A stretch of 64,000 nucleotides of DNA from positions 620,001 to 684,000 of the forward strand of contig CAVRXU010000008.1 of assembly GCA_963725155.1 (NCBI GenBank). The letters are read 5' to 3'. The notes under the pieces were generated by a model. The model was not told the origin of the DNA. It saw nothing but the letters and a program-made list of their open reading frames with translations, and searched no databases. This DNA is from DATDAH01 sp963725155 (GTDB lineage: Bacteria > Actinomycetota > Acidimicrobiia > Acidimicrobiales > DATDAH01). Position 1 is the stretch's first letter. Every line of letters starts with the position of its first letter. The position numbers were made by a program, and so were the translations under genes. Shown here piece after piece: positions 34,563 to 42,777 of this stretch.

Positions 34563-35735
34563 TCAGAGGGCGATGTGCAGGGGTGGGGTGTAGCGACTCC
34601 GGCCGTCGTCGTCCCGGACGTAGAGCTCCACGTCCACCGCGGCGTCCTCCAGGTCGTAGATGGCGTGCCAGTAGGTCCGGCCCCCTTCCAGCGGGGCCTC
34701 GAAGCGGACGGCCCGGAACTGTTCGCGGATGTCGTCCCGGTCGACGACCGCACCGTCCCCGGTGGCGGCGTCGAGCGAGCGCCAGCGGGTGTAGGTGAGG
34801 GCCGCGGTCCCCAGCGTCCCGTCCTCCTCGGGCAGGTCGGCGGCGTCGGGCCACCGGTGCAGGAGGTGGTTGGTGCAGACCAGTCGCCCCGCGGTGGCCG
34901 GGTCGGGCACGACGACGTGCTCGTGGTTGTGGCCGGGCGAGTGCTCCCACACGAAGCTGGCGCCCGTGCGGTCGGCGACCACGAAGTGACACGGCACGAA
35001 CGCGTAGTAGTGCTTCGCCAGCAACAACGCCTCCTTTGCCTCTGCCGCGGTGGTGCAGGTGTCGAGCAGGTAGCGGACGACCTGCTGCTCGGACAGCCCG
35101 ACCTGCACACGCTCGCCGACCGGTTCGGGGGCCGGTGACTCGTTGTCCGCCAGCAGGGAGACGGCGAGCCCGGCCTCGTTGACGCCGTCCATCCCGCCCA
35201 GGAGGTCCATGATCCCGATCACCACCGAGGCCAGTCCCCCTTCCGGGTGGAGCTCGACGATCCACGGGTCGGCCGCCAGGCGTCGGGTGCCGGGTCGGGC
35301 CGGGAGCCCCCTGAGCTCGTCGATCGTTGCTGTGGGGAAGTCGAAGTTGCGGGCCAGCAGGGTGTGGCCGTCCTTGGTCCCCGACCCGGGGTAGACCACC
35401 GTCGAGCAGCCGGCGGGGCCGGCGTAGGTCGCCAGCCACGCCAGGTCGAAGCGGTCGTCGTCGGCGTCGACACCGAAGGCGTCGGCCACGCCGAGCATGC
35501 GCTCGGCCAGGACCGGGTGGTGCTGGTCGAACCAGCGCCGCCGGACCCGTTGGACCGTACGGTCCGGGGCCGGGGTCGGGCCGGCCGCCTCCCCGTGCAC
35601 GGCGCGAGCGGCCAGGGCCAGGTCCCGCCCGATCTCGCGGTCGGTGCCGGCCAGGCGCAGGTAGCGGACGGTCACGGCGTCGCCGTCGGACCCGCCGGCC
35701 ACGACGGTGATCTCGGGGTGTTCGGTGATGGGCAT
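34563..35735 (-). CDS. C45 family peptidase/acyl-CoA:6-APA acyltransferase-like Ntn hydrolase
   Basis: A 390-residue protein of the C45 acyltransferase/choloylglycine-hydrolase-like group. The probable nucleophile is the Cys in AGCSTVV near residue 110, followed by LLARNFDFP and GLASVVIGIMDLLGGMDGVNEAGLA, both conserved in the family. The N-terminal 109 residues would be the pro-region removed on self-cleavage. It hydrolyses or transfers an amide or acyl group. The ATG at 35735 has GGAGG upstream. It is divergent from a MarR gene 40 bases away, which likely controls it. Confidence 0.85.
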   Translation of the reverse strand: MPITEHPEITVVAGGSDGDAVTVRYLRLAGTDREIGRDLALAARAVHGEAAGPTPAPDRTVQRVRRRWFDQHHPVLAERMLGVADAFGVDADDDRFDLAWLATYAGPAGCSTVVYPGSGTKDGHTLLARNFDFPTATIDELRGLPARPGTRRLAADPWIVELHPEGGLASVVIGIMDLLGGMDGVNEAGLAVSLLADNESPAPEPVGERVQVGLSEQQVVRYLLDTCTTAAEAKEALLLAKHYYAFVPCHFVVADRTGASFVWEHSPGHNHEHVVVPDPATAGRLVCTNHLLHRWPDAADLPEEDGTLGTAALTYTRWRSLDAATGDGAVVDRDDIREQFRAVRFEAPLEGGRTYWHAIYDLEDAAVDVELYVRDDDGRSRYTPPLHIAL

Positions 35736-35765
35736 CAGGTCCTCCGAGTTGGTGCGATTTCGTAC

Positions 35766-35771
35766 TATACT
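35766..35771 (+). promoter_or_regulatory. -10 box of MarR gene
   Basis: TATACT sits 4 or 7 bases before the two adjacent ATGs of the MarR gene, in the 40-base divergent region. The transcript is probably leaderless. TGCGAT/ATCGCA words around it form a loose dyad that may be the operator. Confidence 0.5.
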
Positions 35772-35775
35772 GGAG

Positions 35776-36261
35776 ATGATGCGAGATCGCAGCACTTCTG
35801 TCAAGGGGGGATCCGAGCCGCCGGCGATCGACGAGCGCCTCGACAACGTCCTCTTCAACGTCTGGCTCGTGTCCCGGGCGACGAACGGGCTCCTCGACCG
35901 GGCGCTACGGCCCGCCGGCCTGGACGGCGACGAGTTCGCCCTCTACTCCCTGCTGCTCGCCGGCGACGGGGCGACGCCGAGCGACCTCGCCCGTTGGATG
36001 GCGGCGCCCCCGACGACCGTGTCCAGCTACGTGAAGCGCCTGGAGCGCCGAGGGCACGCCGAACGGGAGGCCAACCCCGACGACCGCCGGTCCTACCGCC
36101 TCCGCCTCACCGCGGCAGGACGGGCCGCCCACGCCGAAGCGGGGGCCCTCTTCCTGCCCGCCCTCGCCGCGGTGCGGGCCGGGCTGGGCCCGGACGAAGG
36201 CACGGTCACCGAGGCGCTCCATGCCGTGCGCCAGGCCCTCTACGCCGCCGGCAACCCCTGA
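35776..36261 (+). CDS. MarR family transcriptional regulator
   Basis: A 161-residue winged-helix regulator. ALYSLLLAGDGATPSDLARWMAAPPTTVSSYVKRLERRG is the helix-turn-helix and recognition helix, and NPDDRRSYRLRLTAAG is the wing. The two ATGs (35776, 35779) give almost the same protein. The divergent Ntn-hydrolase gene is its likely target along with its own promoter. The 3' end is followed by inverted repeat copy B. Confidence 0.92.
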   Translation: MMRDRSTSVKGGSEPPAIDERLDNVLFNVWLVSRATNGLLDRALRPAGLDGDEFALYSLLLAGDGATPSDLARWMAAPPTTVSSYVKRLERRGHAEREANPDDRRSYRLRLTAAGRAAHAEAGALFLPALAAVRAGLGPDEGTVTEALHAVRQALYAAGNP

Positions 36262-36267
36262 TCCCCC

Positions 36268-36316
36268 GTTCTGGAACCTGAAGCTCGCGGCCCGCACAAA
36301 CGACCGGTTCCAGGAG
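36268..36316. repeat. GTTCTGG-type inverted repeat, copy B (degenerate)
   Basis: CTGGAACC (36271-36278) pairs with GGTTCCAG (36306-36313). The left outer end is GTTCTGG; the right reads CAGGAGG instead of CAGAAC. It lies between convergent MarR and GrpB genes and ends 2 bases before the GrpB stop. Confidence 0.6.
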
Positions 36317-36317
36317 G

Positions 36318-36848
36318 TCAAGGGGGCGTGGCGCGGGCTTCGACGGCGTGGATGAAGTCGGACTTGGCGTCGGTGTAGGCAGCCCGGTCGTGGCGGTGCT
36401 CGGCGGCCAGGCGGCGTTTGAGGTCGGCGTAGGCGTCCCGGTCGTCGTCGTGGGTGCGCAGCCAGTCCCGGAAGGCGACGTGGCGGTCCCACCAGGCGGC
36501 GTCGGTGCGCTCGACGACGTGGATCTGGTGGGTGCGCACGCCATTGACGCTGCGCCGGAAGTACCGGCGGAACGGCAGTTCGACCTCGAACTCGGGGACG
36601 TACTCATAACCCAGGCCCTCCACGGCGACGACGATCGCCGGGCTGTCGTCCAGGCTGCGCACCCCGGCCATCAGGTCGATCACCGGCTTGGCCGCCAGCC
36701 CCGGCACCGCCGTGCTCCCGATGTGCAGGACATCGACCACCCACGGGGCGAGTGCGGTGACGACCTCCTCAGTGGCGGCGACGGCTGCGGCGGGCCACGC
36801 CGGGTCATAGGGGACGATCTCGATCGGATCGTCGCCGTCGACACTCAT
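36318..36848 (-). CDS. GrpB family protein (UPF0157)
   Basis: A 176-residue GrpB protein with the nucleotidyltransferase-like signature HIGSTAVPGLAAKPVIDLM at about 42-60, YDPAWP at the N-terminus, and HQIHVVE. The fold is close to minimal nucleotidyltransferases; some family members are CoA/dephospho-CoA-kinase fusions. It stands alone between an amidase and the MarR gene. Confidence 0.93.
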   Translation of the reverse strand: MSVDGDDPIEIVPYDPAWPAAAVAATEEVVTALAPWVVDVLHIGSTAVPGLAAKPVIDLMAGVRSLDDSPAIVVAVEGLGYEYVPEFEVELPFRRYFRRSVNGVRTHQIHVVERTDAAWWDRHVAFRDWLRTHDDDRDAYADLKRRLAAEHRHDRAAYTDAKSDFIHAVEARATPP

Positions 36849-36867
36849 GCCCCCAGTCTGGCGCCCG

Positions 36868-38847
36868 TCAGAAGAGGACGGTGCCGGGCGGGGGAACGGC
36901 CCAGGCCGTCGGGCGTCGAGCGAGGCGGTAGAGCGCGCGGACGAACTGAGCCCGGGTGACCGTGTGGTCGGCGACGAAGGTCGGGGCGGGCACGTCGGGG
37001 AAGAGGGTGAAGTCCTCGGCCCACGCCGCCGCCATCTCGTGGGGTGCCCCGGAGGCCACGTCGGCGTATCCCGACGGCAGGGTCACGGTGGGTGAGCCCG
37101 CGGCCGCCCAGAGCCAGGTGACCGCGGTGGCCCGGGTGAGCGGGCCCGCCCCGGGCGTCGAGTCGACCGGGCCACCCCCCGGGCGGTCCAGGAAGCGCCA
37201 GACCCAGTCCGCCGCCGCCTTGCGGGTGATGACGTTCGCGGGGCGGAAGGTGTGGTCGTCGAACCCGGTGACGATGACGCGGGCCCGGGCCCAGTCCACG
37301 GCCGCCCGGTTCACGCTGTTGGGGCTGACGTCGGCGAACGGGCGCATCCGGTACAGGAACACCGCGCCGGTGCCCCGGTCGAGGGCGTCGGTGCCGCGGA
37401 ACGTGGTCCCCCCGACGACGCCGAACTCGGCCGCCCAGTCCAGGGAGGAGCGGGGCGCGGCATCGGTGAACGGGTGCGGCACGGCGACGGCCGGCTCGTC
37501 CAGGAAGCGCCAGAGCATGTCGACCATGGCCTGACGGGTCATGTCCCGGCCCGGGCCGAAGCGAGTGGCGGAGATCCCCCGCAGGACGCCCGCGCCGTAG
37601 CCCCACTGGACGGCCTCGATGAAGGGGGCGTTGCCCGCCACATCGGTGTAGGGCTCTGCGGCGCCGGGTGGAGAGCCGGCGAAGCGCCACAGCCAGACGG
37701 CGGCGTCGGCCCGGGTGGCGTCGCCCCGGGGCCGGAACCGGCCGTCGTCGTACGGCGGGATGATGCGGGTGTGACCGGCCCAGTGGATGGCTCGGGCCTG
37801 TCGGTTGGCCCAGGGCACGTCGACATAGGGCCCCGGGGCCACGAGGGCCACGTCCTCGACGACGCGGATCCGGGCGTAGAGGGCGTCGCCAGGGCAGCTG
37901 GTCTGGCCGATGTCGCGGTGGCCCATGATGTTGGCCCGGGTCGGGGTCAGGCCGTGCCTGCGCAGCTTCCAGCCGAGGAGGCGCCCCATCGAGCGCAGGA
38001 CGCTCGACGACGGTGTGTAGCGGGAGCCGTCGCCCAGGAAGGCCACGGTGACGTTGCCCGTCTCGTCCCCGGACGAGGCCGACCCGATGACCGGGTCCTC
38101 GTAGCTGCGGGCCCGGCCCTCCCAGAGCGTCCCGAACCGGTCGACCACGAAGTTGTAGGCGATGTCGGCCCAGCCCCGGGTGTCCTGGTGGTAGGCCTGG
38201 ATCGACCGCAGCATCGAGGGCACCTGGTTCCGGCTGTACGTGTTCGAGTTCACCGTGTGGTGGATGAGGCCGCGGCGCAGCGACGAGTTGAGGCGGACGG
38301 TGCCCCGGTACGGCCGGGCGCCCCAGGCCTCCCGCATGCGGATGGTCGGGGCGGTGCCCGCCGCCGCCTCCGTCGGTCCGGCCACCGCCGCGGCCTCGCC
38401 CGTGGGTCGCACGAGGTGGACGACGAGGCCGGCGGCGTCGTCAGGGAGGGACAGCTGGAAGCCATCGGCCTCGCCCACCCAGACCGGGTCGCTGGCGGGC
38501 GGGGCGTGGCCCGCCTCGGGGCTGCTGGGAGCGGGGCCGTCACCCCCGCCGTCGGCCCCGTGCAGGTCGAACCAGGCCGTCCACCCGTCGGCCGTGTGGG
38601 CCCGAACCCGGCCGTCGACCGCGGATGGCGACCGGTAGGAGACCCCGATGGTCACGAAGGGCTCGAGGCCCAGCTGCGGAGCGGTGGCCTCGGGCGGGGT
38701 CACGTCGTCGACCCGGTACGCCGACGCCTCGATCGGGACGGCCGCCGGCGACGCGGGAGCAGCCTCGGCCACCCGCGGGACCCCGGGCAGGGCCAGAATG
38801 GCCACGAGCACGGATGCGCTGAGCAGGCGCCGGGTGTGATCCGCCAT
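36868..38847 (-). CDS. Secreted N-acetylmuramoyl-L-alanine amidase with SLH repeats
   Basis: A 659-residue exported protein. Signal peptide at about 1-30 (LLSASVLVAILALPGVPRVAEA). The PGRP/amidase-2 domain is at about 175-335: WGARPYRG, HHTVNSN with a zinc His, AYHQDTRGWADIAYNFVVD, and GHRDIGQTSCPGD with the last zinc His and Cys. The C-terminal half is a run of SLH-like modules (YVDVPWANRQARAIHWA, FRPRGDATRADAAVWLWRF and several further copies) that would anchor it to the wall. It cleaves the peptide from peptidoglycan. It stands alone, with copy C of the inverted repeat just upstream. Confidence 0.93.
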   Translation of the reverse strand: MADHTRRLLSASVLVAILALPGVPRVAEAAPASPAAVPIEASAYRVDDVTPPEATAPQLGLEPFVTIGVSYRSPSAVDGRVRAHTADGWTAWFDLHGADGGGDGPAPSSPEAGHAPPASDPVWVGEADGFQLSLPDDAAGLVVHLVRPTGEAAAVAGPTEAAAGTAPTIRMREAWGARPYRGTVRLNSSLRRGLIHHTVNSNTYSRNQVPSMLRSIQAYHQDTRGWADIAYNFVVDRFGTLWEGRARSYEDPVIGSASSGDETGNVTVAFLGDGSRYTPSSSVLRSMGRLLGWKLRRHGLTPTRANIMGHRDIGQTSCPGDALYARIRVVEDVALVAPGPYVDVPWANRQARAIHWAGHTRIIPPYDDGRFRPRGDATRADAAVWLWRFAGSPPGAAEPYTDVAGNAPFIEAVQWGYGAGVLRGISATRFGPGRDMTRQAMVDMLWRFLDEPAVAVPHPFTDAAPRSSLDWAAEFGVVGGTTFRGTDALDRGTGAVFLYRMRPFADVSPNSVNRAAVDWARARVIVTGFDDHTFRPANVITRKAAADWVWRFLDRPGGGPVDSTPGAGPLTRATAVTWLWAAAGSPTVTLPSGYADVASGAPHEMAAAWAEDFTLFPDVPAPTFVADHTVTRAQFVRALYRLARRPTAWAVPPPGTVLF

Positions 38848-38900
38848 CTCCAGACCGCGATGCTATGACCGCCGACCGTGGCGTCACGCCCAACCCCCGC

Positions 38901-38949
38901 GTTCTGGAACCTGTCGCTCGTGGTGGCCGCGAGATTCAGGTTCCAGAAG
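38901..38949. repeat. GTTCTGG-type inverted repeat, copy C
   Basis: TTCTGGAACCTG (38902-38913) and CAGGTTCCAGAA (38937-38948) pair perfectly; CTCG/CGAG pair inside. It is between the start of the amidase gene and the end of the small lipoprotein gene on the same strand. Confidence 0.8.
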
Positions 38950-38963
38950 GGGTGGTGTCGGGC

Positions 38964-39162
38964 TCAGTCGTAGAGGCGCCAGTCGCCGGTGAGCAGGGTG
39001 CCGTCGGCCAGTAGGCAGCGGTTGACCGCGGCCTCGGGCCGCCCGCCCGAAGGCGTCGTCGGCCGGGCGGCTCGACGCATCACCCGCCCCGCTGTCGTCC
39101 CCGGTGCACGCGGTCGCGAACAGCAGGGCGACGACGATCATCCCTGCCCCGACCGTTCGCAT
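38964..39162 (-). pseudogene. Small lipoprotein with a one-base insertion
   Basis: An ATG at 39162 encodes MRTVGAGMIVVALLFATACT, a lipoprotein signal with lipobox ATAC, followed by a short Asp/Ser/Gly-rich linker. Past about 39050 the sense frame continues only if one base is dropped (at CCTTCG), after which it reads AVNRCLLADGTLLTGDWRLY and ends at a TGA at 38964. The length, 199 bases, is 66 codons plus one base, which agrees. The intact product would be about 65 residues. Function unknown. Confidence 0.5.
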
Positions 39163-39187
39163 CGGCGGGGGATGGTAAGCCAACCCG

Positions 39188-40198
39188 ATGGACACGCGAC
39201 TTCGGCTCGGGCTGGTGGGGTGCGGGGCCATCGCGGCGTGGCACCACGACGCCATCGACCGGCGGGCCGAGCGCACGACGGTCACCGCGACCGTCGACCC
39301 GGACCGGGCCCGGGCCGAGGCATTGGCGGCGCGTTCCGGCGCAATCGCCTTCACCTCGCTGGACGAGGCGCTCGCCGCCGACGCCTTCGACGCCGCGCTG
39401 GTCATGGTCCCCCACCATCTCCACGAGCCTGTGGCCACCACCGTGCTGTCGGCCGGCAAGCACCTGCTGCTCGAGAAGCCGCTGGCCCACACGGTCGAGT
39501 CGGCCGAGCGAGTCCTCGCCGCGGGGGCCACCGCCGACGTGGTCTTCCAGATCGCCGAGAACGCCCAGTTCTGGCCCGAGGTCGTCGAGGTCCAGCGCCT
39601 GATCGCCGAGGGGGCCATCGGCGAGGTCATCAGCGCCCGTTCGTGGCACTGCGCCCCGCCGATGGGTGACTTCTACGCCGAGGGGGCGTGGCGCCTGTCG
39701 GCCGGGTCCGCCGGCGGGGGCGTGGCCGTCGACACCGGGTCGCACTGGTTCCGCCCGCTGCGCATGTGGCTGGGCGAGGTCACCGAGGTGCTCTCCGTGA
39801 CCGGCCATCCGTACGCGGCGATGGAGGGCGAGTCGATGGTCCGGTCCCTGTGCCGCTTCGACTCCGGCGTCGTGGCCAGCTTCGACGTCACCCTGACGCC
39901 CGGTGCGGCCGCGTTGGAGCCGTTCTTCCAGGTCACCGGCACGGAGGGTGAGCTGGTCGTCGAGGCCCTGGGCGAAGTCGTGCTGTGGGACGGCACGCCC
40001 GGCACGGAACTGACCGGCACCGTGGTCAGCCGGGGCAACTACATGCACAGCTACGGCAACCAGATCCGGGCCTTCGAGGCGGCCGTCCTCGACGACACCG
40101 AGTACCCCGTCACCCCCGAGTACGCCCTCGGCGAGCTCCGCGCCGCCCAGGCCCTCTACCGCTCCGCCGAGACCCGCCAGTGGGAGCCCGTCTGGTAG
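39188..40198 (+). CDS. Gfo/Idh/MocA family oxidoreductase
   Basis: A 336-residue dehydrogenase. GLVGCGAIAAWHHDAI is the Rossmann motif, VMVPHHLHEPVA follows, and LEKPLAHT holds the catalytic Lys. GGGVAVDTGSHWFRPLRMW is the C-terminal domain mark. It converges with the VOC gene at 40202 (3-base gap). No operon partner is visible, so the substrate is open. Confidence 0.92.
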   Translation: MDTRLRLGLVGCGAIAAWHHDAIDRRAERTTVTATVDPDRARAEALAARSGAIAFTSLDEALAADAFDAALVMVPHHLHEPVATTVLSAGKHLLLEKPLAHTVESAERVLAAGATADVVFQIAENAQFWPEVVEVQRLIAEGAIGEVISARSWHCAPPMGDFYAEGAWRLSAGSAGGGVAVDTGSHWFRPLRMWLGEVTEVLSVTGHPYAAMEGESMVRSLCRFDSGVVASFDVTLTPGAAALEPFFQVTGTEGELVVEALGEVVLWDGTPGTELTGTVVSRGNYMHSYGNQIRAFEAAVLDDTEYPVTPEYALGELRAAQALYRSAETRQWEPVW

Positions 40199-40201
40199 CG
40201 G

Positions 40202-40738
40202 TCAGAACAGCTTGCGGACCGGGTCGGTGCTGCCGTCCCAGTCGTCGGCGGCCTGGCGGACGTGGTCGGCCAGGCCCTGGGTCATCTCGTTCAACTCCAT
40301 GACCTCGAGGCAGGTGGCCGCGACCTCCGGGGCCTCGCAGTAGAAGAAGGCGGCCACGCTGGTGCCGTCACCCTTGAAGATGACGGGCCAGTCGGCGGCG
40401 TGAGCGGCGGCCTCGACGGCGGCGACGTCCTCGGCCCACCAGGCCAGGTGGTGGAAGCCCTCGCCTCCGGAGTCCAGGAACTCGTTGTAGGCGGTGGGGG
40501 CGTCACCGGTCTGGTGGATGAGCTCGATCTGCAGGTCGCCGGAGTTGGCGAAGGCGAGCGTGATCGTGGGCCGGGTCGGCTCGCCCCGGTAGACCATGCC
40601 CTGCTCCATCGGGCCGAGGGTGATCCACGGCCCGACCCCGAGGCCCAGCCAAGCCTCGATGGCAGCATCGAGGTCGCGGACGACGTAGCCGTTCTGGCGG
40701 ATGGCTCCCGGAAAGACGGTCGTGGGATCGATGGGCAT
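40202..40738 (-). CDS. VOC family protein
   Basis: A 178-residue glyoxalase-fold protein like methylmalonyl-CoA epimerase and 4-hydroxyphenylpyruvate-dioxygenase-type VOC members. RQNGYVVRDLDAAIEAW, LQIELIHQTGDAPTAYNEFL and GFHHLAWWAEDV are the family segments. Position one of the metal set is QN instead of His, while His in IELIHQ and FHHL and the Glu in CLEVMEL remain. It may be a single-domain epimerase- or isomerase-type enzyme. It is divergent from an SDR, sharing a TACGGT/TACCGT box. Confidence 0.86.
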   Translation of the reverse strand: MPIDPTTVFPGAIRQNGYVVRDLDAAIEAWLGLGVGPWITLGPMEQGMVYRGEPTRPTITLAFANSGDLQIELIHQTGDAPTAYNEFLDSGGEGFHHLAWWAEDVAAVEAAAHAADWPVIFKGDGTSVAAFFYCEAPEVAATCLEVMELNEMTQGLADHVRQAADDWDGSTDPVRKLF

Positions 40739-40747
40739 GGCAGGTCA

Positions 40748-40754
40748 TACGGTA
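40748..40754. promoter_or_regulatory. Overlapping divergent -10 box
   Basis: TACCGT on the minus strand (40754-40749) is 10 bases from the VOC ATG. TACGGT on the plus strand (40748-40753) is 21 bases from the SDR GTG. Confidence 0.3.
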
Positions 40755-40774
40755 GGCCTCGTGGGGGCACGGGT

Positions 40775-41524
40775 GTGACGAGCGTGGCGTTCGACTTCGC
40801 CGGGGCGCAGGTCCTGGTGACCGGCGGCTCCAACGGCATCGGGCTCGGCGTGGCCACGGCCTTCGCCGACGCCGGGGCCATGGTCACGATCACCGGCACC
40901 CGGGAGGGGGCCGGTGACTACGACCACGACCTCTCCCGGTTCGCCTTCCGCCGCTGTCGCATGACCGACGCCGACGAGGTCCGAGCGCTGGCCGACGGGC
41001 TGGACGCCCTCGACGTCCTGGTCAACAACGCCGGCCAGAACCTGCCCGGCGGGCGCAGCGAGTGGGACGACGGGGTCTTCGAGGAGGTGTTGGCGGTCAA
41101 CCTGGTCGCGCCCTTCCGCCTGGCCCAGGCCTGCCACGCCCGGCTGGCGGCCAGCGAGGTCGACGGTGGCGGCAGCGTGGTCAACGTCGGCTCCATGGCC
41201 AGCTTCTTCGGGATGGAGATCGTGCCGGGCTACGGCGCGGCCAAGGGTGGGGTCGTGCAGACGACCAAGACCCTGGCCGTGAGCTGGGCCCGGGACGGCA
41301 TCCGGGTCAACGCCGTCGCCCCGGGCGTGGTCGAGACGAACATGACCGCCCCGATGCTGCCCTTCGACGAGATCACCGCCCCCCTCCTGGCCCGGACCCC
41401 GATGGGCCGCTTCGCCACCCCGGCCGACGTCGCCGGGGCCGTCCTCTTCCTCGCCAGCCCGGCCGCCCGTTACGTCACCGGCCACACGCTGGTGGTCGAC
41501 GGCGGCTTCTCGGTCCTGGGGTGA
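40775..41524 (+). CDS. SDR family oxidoreductase
   Basis: A 249-residue classical SDR. TGGSNGIG, NNAG(QN), the Ser in NVGSMAS, YGAAK, PGVVETNM and the C-terminus YVTGHTLVVDGGF. The frame is open far upstream, but the family N-terminus (FDFAGAQVLVTGG) supports the GTG at 40775. Its stop overlaps the start of the sulfotransferase gene by 4 bases (GTGA), so it is the first gene of a coupled three-gene set. Confidence 0.92.
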   Translation: MTSVAFDFAGAQVLVTGGSNGIGLGVATAFADAGAMVTITGTREGAGDYDHDLSRFAFRRCRMTDADEVRALADGLDALDVLVNNAGQNLPGGRSEWDDGVFEEVLAVNLVAPFRLAQACHARLAASEVDGGGSVVNVGSMASFFGMEIVPGYGAAKGGVVQTTKTLAVSWARDGIRVNAVAPGVVETNMTAPMLPFDEITAPLLARTPMGRFATPADVAGAVLFLASPAARYVTGHTLVVDGGFSVLG

Positions 41525-42777
41525 GCCCCGAGCCGATCCGCATCGAGGACCTGGCCGACCCCGTTCTCAGCGAGCACCAACGGGGGGTGCTGGCCTTCGG
41601 CGAGCGGGTGGCGACCGAGCTGAGCAGCAGGGCCGTGCTCTCGGCCGCCGTGGAGCGCACGGGCCTCGACGACTTCGGCCCCGACGACTTCCGGGACCGG
41701 CTCGCACGCTGGCTGGGCGAGGTCGACCGGGACCCGGACCGCACGGGCCTCGGACGCATGATCCTGTTCAACGACTGTGTCCGCTACGCCGCCAACCGCC
41801 TTCGCATCCACGCCCTCCTGACCCGGCACCCCGAGATCCACGACGAGGCGATCGTGGCCCCGATCATCGTGGTCGGCCTCCCCCGGTCGGGCACCACCCA
41901 CCTGGTCAACCTCATCGCCGCCGATCCCCGCCTGCGCTCGTTGCCCCTGTGGGAGAGCTACGAGCCCGTGCCCACGCCTGGTGAGCCCGCCACCCGGGAT
42001 GCCGCCGACCCCCGCCACCAGCGCTGCGCGGCTGCGTGGGAGGCCATGCAGCAGACCGTCCCCTACCTGGCCGCGATGCACCCGATGGCGCCCGACCACG
42101 TCCACGAGGAGCTGGAGCTGCAGCTCCCCGACTTCTCCAGCTACGAGCTGGAGTGGGTGGCCCGGGTGCCCGAGTGGCGGGACCACTACCTGGCCACCGA
42201 CCAGACCCCGCACTACGAGTACCTGCGCACCGTCCTGAAGGTCCTGCAGTGGTACTCGCCCGGTGAGCGCTGGGTCCTGAAGTCGCCCCAGCACCTGGAG
42301 CAGCTCGGTCCACTGCTGGCCACCTTCCCCGACGCCACCGTCGTGGTCACCCACCGGGATCCGGTCTCGGTCATCCAGTCGGCGGCCACGATGGTGACCT
42401 ACGGGGCCCGCATGAGCTACCGGACCACCGAGCCCGAGTGGTACCTGGCCTACTGGGCCGACCGGGTGCAGCGCCTGCTGGAGGCATCGGTGCGGGACCG
42501 GCCCCCGGTCCCCGCCGATCGGTCGGTCGACGTGCTCTTCCACGAGTTCATGGCCGACGACGTGGCCACCGTCGACCGCGTCTACGAGGTGGCCGGGCTG
42601 CCCATGACCCCGGACGCACGAGCCGCCATCGCCGGCTACCTGATCGACCACGAGCGGGGCAAGGACGGCCAGGTCGTCTACGACGTGCGCCGGGACTTCG
42701 GGGCCGAGCCCGACGAGCTGCGGGCCCCTTTCGGCTTCTACCTCGACCGCTTCGCCGTGCAGGAGGAAGTGCACTGA
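41521..42777 (+). CDS. Sulfotransferase family protein (PAPS-dependent)
   Basis: A 418-residue protein of the actinobacterial Sulfotransfer_3 type. The 5'-phosphosulfate loop is GLPRSGTTHLVNLIA (PRSGTT at 121-126). The 3'-phosphate motif VVTHRDPVSVIQS follows after VLKSPQHLEQL. The long helical N-terminal region and ADRVQRLLEAS are typical. It would move sulfate from PAPS to a hydroxyl of a lipid, steroid or sugar. The GTG start overlaps the SDR stop, and its own stop overlaps the next ATG (TGATG). The pairing with an alkylsulfatase-like hydrolase is notable. Confidence 0.9.
   Translation: MSPEPIRIEDLADPVLSEHQRGVLAFGERVATELSSRAVLSAAVERTGLDDFGPDDFRDRLARWLGEVDRDPDRTGLGRMILFNDCVRYAANRLRIHALLTRHPEIHDEAIVAPIIVVGLPRSGTTHLVNLIAADPRLRSLPLWESYEPVPTPGEPATRDAADPRHQRCAAAWEAMQQTVPYLAAMHPMAPDHVHEELELQLPDFSSYELEWVARVPEWRDHYLATDQTPHYEYLRTVLKVLQWYSPGERWVLKSPQHLEQLGPLLATFPDATVVVTHRDPVSVIQSAATMVTYGARMSYRTTEPEWYLAYWADRVQRLLEASVRDRPPVPADRSVDVLFHEFMADDVATVDRVYEVAGLPMTPDARAAIAGYLIDHERGKDGQVVYDVRRDFGAEPDELRAPFGFYLDRFAVQEEVH

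Noticed and set aside
31912..35439. A 1175-codon minus-strand frame
   Set aside because: It covers two SDR genes and the diiron gene in antisense and the acyltransferase in another frame; no domain can be recognised.
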